A DNA stretch of 35,351 nt, taken from Hellea sp. (GTDB lineage: Bacteria > Pseudomonadota > Alphaproteobacteria > Caulobacterales > Maricaulaceae). The notes beneath the pieces are model-generated. The model saw nothing but the letters and a program-made list of their open reading frames with translations. It had not been told where the DNA came from and did not search any database. Shown here piece after piece: positions 32,066-35,351 of this stretch (positions within the stretch are counted from its first letter, which is position 1; every line of letters begins with the position of its first letter). The stretch covers positions 1-35,351 of the forward strand of contig JAHDDC010000031.1 of the NCBI GenBank assembly GCA_020629545.1, written 5' to 3'. The position numbers were made by a program, and so were the translations under genes.

Positions 32066-32950
32066 ATGAACAGACGGCAGTTTGGAGTGCGAACGATGGC
32101 CGGAATGGCAATGGTCGCAGCGGGATGTACTGGACGCGCATCCAAAGGTTTACGGGCTATTTCTAAAGTTGGGATACAGACATATACGCTCCGTTTCTTG
32201 TTTGAGAAAGACCCGCTGGGCATGTTCAAGATGATCAAAGAAGCCGGCTTTGATTTTGTAGAGTTAAACGGTCAAAACTTTGAGCAGCTTGAGCTTTCTG
32301 ATCTTAAGGCCATGTTGAATGATACAGGCTTGAGCGCCCCATCTACTCACATTTCGCTCGATGCGATCCGTGGAGATTTGTCCGCGCTGATTGGAATCGC
32401 AAAGATGTTTGATATGAAATATTTGGTGGTTCCATACATAGCTGAGAACCAGAGAAGTTATGAGAGCTGGAAGGCCCACGCTGCGCTTATGAACGAGAAA
32501 GGGAAAGCGTTGGCTAGTGAAGGAATCACATTGGCCTATCATAATCATCAATTTGAATTCGAAGATCTTGGGAATGGAACTCAAGCTATGGATATTATCT
32601 TTGGTGATTGTGATCCGGCTAACCTGGCAATCCAGCTTGATTTCTTTTGGGCTTATCTTGCGGATGTGGACATTCCGCAATTATTCAAGGATCATCCCGG
32701 ACGTTTTAAGCTTTGTCACATTAAAGATATGGGGCCAAACAAAGTGGATTTTGCGGGTGCTTCATATGAGAAGCTCAATACGGAACTGATGAAAAATGTT
32801 GGAGAGGGAATTATACCTTTTGAAGACTATCTCGCCTTGAATGATTTATCAGGCATGGAGTATTTTATCGCTGAGCATGACAATCCTGCAAAGCCATATG
32901 CAAAATCAATCTCGACAAGTTTGGATGCTGTTCGAGCCTTCCGGTTTTAA
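32066..32950 (+). CDS. Tat-lipoprotein sugar isomerase/epimerase-like TIM-barrel protein
   Basis: 294 aa. The N-terminus has a twin-arginine motif (NRRQFG, Arg3-Arg4) and a lipobox VAAGC (Cys21), so the protein is probably exported folded and lipid-anchored. The rest is an AP-endonuclease-2/sugar isomerase TIM barrel: VGIQTYTLRF, FVELNGQNF, LAYHNHQFEFED (His159, His161, nearby Glu), IQLDFFW (Asp), LCHIKDMG (His, Asp) and FIAEHDNP (Glu). Periplasmic placement makes a phosphorylated substrate unlikely. Exported relatives in polysaccharide clusters act on 3-keto-glycosides or similar sugars, which would fit the GMC dehydrogenase here (inference). AAGGGGA precedes the ATG. Convergent with the FG-GAP gene, only 6 bp away. 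Confidence 0.88.
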   Translation: MNRRQFGVRTMAGMAMVAAGCTGRASKGLRAISKVGIQTYTLRFLFEKDPLGMFKMIKEAGFDFVELNGQNFEQLELSDLKAMLNDTGLSAPSTHISLDAIRGDLSALIGIAKMFDMKYLVVPYIAENQRSYESWKAHAALMNEKGKALASEGITLAYHNHQFEFEDLGNGTQAMDIIFGDCDPANLAIQLDFFWAYLADVDIPQLFKDHPGRFKLCHIKDMGPNKVDFAGASYEKLNTELMKNVGEGIIPFEDYLALNDLSGMEYFIAEHDNPAKPYAKSISTSLDAVRAFRF

Positions 32951-32956
32951 ACGTAA

Positions 32957-34621
32957 TCATCGGTCAGGATGAGTTATTTCTAAAACCTGATTAAGCTCTA
33001 CATTTTTCAAAACAGTTTCGCGTTTATCTGGCCATATAATCGTAACTTCGTCAGCATTGTCACTGTTGCTGAAGCCGAAATAGGCGCGTGCTGGATTGTG
33101 TGATATGAAATTGCTATTCAAGTTTATCGTTCTCATCTGACTTTCACCAGACTTTGTCACAATGATACGGCTTCCAATGGCCTGTGAATTTTGGCCAATA
33201 CCTGTAAGTCTGACTTCCAGCGTATTGGCATTCTCAAAATCGCTGAGCCACAAAATGGCACCTGGATTGGAATTGTTTAAAGTCAGTAAGATATCAACCT
33301 GACGGTCACCATTGAAATCGGCGCATACAACCCCCCGTCCTTGAAGTGTATCGGCTATACCGACTTCCTCGGCCTTGTCTTCAAAAGTCTTTTCACCGTT
33401 ATTGATAAATAAACGGGATCTATCTTCCGTAAACAGTTCATCGGCACTCATACCGCGTTCTTCGATCCAGCCATTTGTATGATAGATATCTAAATCTTGA
33501 TCATAATCAAAGTCGGCAAAACAAGCTCCCCAACCCCAACTGCCTTCTGAAATGCCTGCGTCTAAGAAGTTTATCATGACGCCATCGATGTTTTCATAAA
33601 GGCGGTTTGGCGCAACAGATGAAACAAACCAATCTGAGTCCAAGTCATTGTCAAAATCGCCAATGGCTGATCCCATGCCATTGGGCTCATTGATTTGAGT
33701 ATCATCCGTCACATCCGTAAAGGAGCCATCTCCATTACCCATAAAGACCTGTGATCCAAAGAAGTCTCCAACCATTAGAATATCCATGGTGCCATTTTCG
33801 TCGACATCGACAAAACTCGGTGCAAAAGTATAATCGTGATCTCCGCCTAGCACCCCATTAAGCGACAACTTGAGTTGATCTGAAATTCCGCTTTCAACAC
33901 TGACTGATGTGAAAAGGATGTCATCGCCTTGACTGTCATTACGCCATAATGTTTTAGTATCGCCCGGTGCTTGTGCGTCTCTTGGGGTTCCCCAATGTGC
34001 CAGAGCCAGATCCAAGTCGCCATCTCCGTCATAATCCCCGGCAGCGGCTGAAATTGTATTTAATGAATTGATACTGGAAATACCGGACGCGACAGATATG
34101 TCTGTGAAACTGCCATCTCCTCGGCCCTTATATAGCAAGCTTGGGTCACCGTCTATTCCGCCGATAAATAGGTCAAGATTTCCGTCTCCGTCAAAATCTG
34201 CCAATAAAGGCCCACTAAGTTTATAATTCTCTGTTCCGCCATCTGGTAGGTCTATCCCACCGGTAGTGCCATTGGTAAATCGTCCTGAACCATCATTTAG
34301 CAACAATTGGTTTGAGAACAAATTTCCGGGCGTAACGAAAAGGTCAATGTCGCCGTCATTGTCGACATCACCGGCTGCAATACCACCCGCAAAATGTCGA
34401 GGCATTTGATCATAGGCTTCGCTATAACCGGTCGCGAAATTAATACCGCTTTCCGCCGAAAAATCGATGAAACGAGCCTCTGTGGTCGATGCAGGCGGAG
34501 GCGAGGGAGGGGGCGATGATACAGGCGGTGAAACGGGTACAGAAGTCGTTGTGCTGTCACCTCCGCAAGCCGATAATGTTATAGATAAAATTGCAACTGC
34601 TATGAGTGATTTTTGCATCAT
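32957..34621 (-). CDS. FG-GAP/VCBS repeat lipoprotein with C-terminal ASPIC/UnbV domain
   Basis: 554-aa surface or periplasmic lipoprotein. The signal ends in lipobox LSAC (Cys19), followed by a Pro/Ser/Thr-rich linker (about 25-45). Then come six or more FG-GAP beta-propeller repeats with calcium-binding DxDxDGDxD loops: GDVDNDGDIDLFV, ADFDGDGNLDLFIG, GDYDGDGDLDLAL, VDVDENGTMDILMVG, GDFDNDLDSDWFV, ADFDYDQDLDIY and ADFNGDRQVDILL. The last about 85 residues (LEVRLTGIGQNSQAIGSRI to the end) match the ASPIC/UnbV domain that closes CRTAC1-like proteins. The role in bacteria is unclear; binding of glycans or proteins at the cell surface is usually suggested. GGAAGAG precedes the ATG pair at 34621/34618; either Met could start. 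Confidence 0.92.
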   Translation of the reverse strand: MMQKSLIAVAILSITLSACGGDSTTTSVPVSPPVSSPPPSPPPASTTEARFIDFSAESGINFATGYSEAYDQMPRHFAGGIAAGDVDNDGDIDLFVTPGNLFSNQLLLNDGSGRFTNGTTGGIDLPDGGTENYKLSGPLLADFDGDGNLDLFIGGIDGDPSLLYKGRGDGSFTDISVASGISSINSLNTISAAAGDYDGDGDLDLALAHWGTPRDAQAPGDTKTLWRNDSQGDDILFTSVSVESGISDQLKLSLNGVLGGDHDYTFAPSFVDVDENGTMDILMVGDFFGSQVFMGNGDGSFTDVTDDTQINEPNGMGSAIGDFDNDLDSDWFVSSVAPNRLYENIDGVMINFLDAGISEGSWGWGACFADFDYDQDLDIYHTNGWIEERGMSADELFTEDRSRLFINNGEKTFEDKAEEVGIADTLQGRGVVCADFNGDRQVDILLTLNNSNPGAILWLSDFENANTLEVRLTGIGQNSQAIGSRIIVTKSGESQMRTINLNSNFISHNPARAYFGFSNSDNADEVTIIWPDKRETVLKNVELNQVLEITHPDR

Positions 34622-35200
34622 CTAGTACTCTCTTCCGTTGCGAACAAACATATATGGGCGGATATAGAAATCAATATTTTCGTGCATGATCCCAAGACAA
34701 TACAGGACCATTCAAGAAGTCGAAATAGGCCCCGCGGATCTGGTACGACTAAAAGGAAAGTTTGGGCTTACCGTTGTCAGAAAGTTAAAGCATAGACTTC
34801 AGATGTAAGTTGCCGCCAATGGTCAATCGCAAGCTCTATCTTTGGGCTGATCAGAACGATGCCCCGTGAGGTAAATAGGGTTTTTCAAAGAGTTTTTGGA
34901 TTGTCATTGGGGCACCTAACTACCGATCTAAAGTGGCTTTGGTTCGATCATTTTTTATCGCGAATTGCGTTTAGAAGTATAGTTAACACCGACTAACGCA
35001 ATTTAGTTCAATTCTTCATATTTTGTTTGTCATGGTTTCCGGTGTCTTAAAATTTGCCCCGGTAAGTTAATTTTCGATAATCTCTGTGAACGCAAGGTAA
35101 AGGTAAGTCGTTGATTTAACACATAATTTACGCTATTTTTAAGGACGTATTTATACCTCTTACATATAGTTTCAGCCATAATTAATAATGGTGGAACCTG
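34622..35200. other. 579-bp stretch without a convincing gene
   Basis: No ORF here looks convincingly coding. A 40-codon frame on the plus strand (34686-34808) has no ribosome site, and a 34-codon open stretch on the minus strand near 34790-34890 has no start. The sequence becomes A/T-rich toward 35100-35170, which probably contains the promoter of the CDS at 35201. No hairpin terminator, transposase remnant, or operator-like motif was recognised. Confidence 0.5.
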
Positions 35201-35351
35201 ATGGGTACAATTTCCAAAGCATCTTTGTCTCTATTTAAAGCTGTCGGCAAAAGCTCAGCTGTTATGAGAAATGAATATGTATCCAAACGACGAACGACCT
35301 ACATATCCCGGTTTATGACCGCAGTGATGGCCCTCGTGGTCTCATGCCTGT
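35201..35351 (+). CDS. N-terminal fragment of an unrecognised protein, cut by the window end
   Basis: An open frame of 50 codons starts at ATG 35201, preceded by GGTGGAA at 4-10 nt, and runs off the window. The first residues are MGTISKASLSLFKAVGKSSA. A basic stretch (SKRRTTYISR, about 28-37) is followed by a hydrophobic run (FMTAVMALVVSCL, about 38-50). This resembles a long signal peptide or the start of a membrane anchor. A Cys at residue 49 sits near the edge in VVSC, so a lipobox is possible. I do not recognise the family. Confidence 0.55.
   Translation, partial: MGTISKASLSLFKAVGKSSAVMRNEYVSKRRTTYISRFMTAVMALVVSCL

Noticed and set aside
34686..34808. 40-codon plus-strand frame in the gene-poor stretch
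   Set aside because: The composition looks protein-like (lysine/arginine-rich end), but there is no Shine-Dalgarno, no known motif, and the length is within chance.

Overview
The window looks like a carbohydrate-utilisation region from a marine alphaproteobacterium of moderate GC content (my estimate by eye is just under 50%). The TonB-dependent receptor, the receptor-associated tryptophan-halogenase-like genes, the Tat lipoproteins and the LacI-controlled sugar clusters recall Caulobacterales/Maricaulales (Hyphomonadaceae-like) bacteria. The taxonomic placement is inference. No insertion sequence, phage gene or CRISPR array was seen.

Layout. (1) 1-53: a tRNA-Thr(GGU) cut by the window edge. 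(2) 196-5749: a xylose block with xylA and xylB (minus strand, overlapping by ATGA), a divergent LacI regulator and a sodium/sugar symporter. (3) 5827-7150: a two-gene secreted unit, made of a beta-sandwich carbohydrate-binding-like protein and a TPR protein with a TonB-box-like mature N-terminus. (4) 7251-12052: a minus-strand operon of Tat-lipoprotein gluconolactonase, GntP gluconate permease, GPH-family sugar symporter and a second LacI regulator. (5) 12175-16508: a GH3 exo-beta-glucosidase lipoprotein, gluconokinase, and a GH5 glucanase fused to a C-terminal cupin. (6) 16605-22439: a plus-strand operon of Gfo/Idh oxidoreductase, TIM-barrel sugar isomerase/epimerase-like protein, MFS permease, Tat-lipoprotein gluconate-dehydrogenase subunit 3, and a GMC dehydrogenase with an Fe-S Cys motif. 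(7) 22440-25881: a long leader and a TonB-dependent receptor. (8) 25947-31905: four tandem tryptophan-halogenase-family genes, one of which has lost the hallmark residues. (9) 32066-34621: a Tat-lipoprotein TIM-barrel protein and an FG-GAP/ASPIC lipoprotein. (10) 34622-35351: about 580 bp without a convincing gene, then the start of a CDS that leaves the window.

How it fits together. Beta-glucan or similar oligosaccharides would enter through the receptor and be cut by GH5 and GH3. Glucose or glucosides could be oxidised in the periplasm by the GMC/subunit-3 dehydrogenase. Lactone hydrolysis, GntP uptake and gluconokinase would then deliver 6-phosphogluconate. Alternatively, the dehydrogenase, Gfo/Idh and TIM-barrel proteins form a 3-keto-glycoside route. 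Xylose is handled by isomerase and kinase.

The most distinctive regulatory signal is a LacI-type operator-like motif (consensus near TTGACAACGTTGTCAA). It occurs seven times, in six regulatory regions: xylB/lacI, the symporter, the TPR unit, gluconolactonase/GH3, GH5/Gfo-Idh, and twice before the receptor. This suggests one regulon across most of the window. The strongest novelty candidates are the halogenase array with its retained, catalytically degenerate member, the GH5-cupin fusion, and the TPR protein with a TonB-box-like N-terminus.
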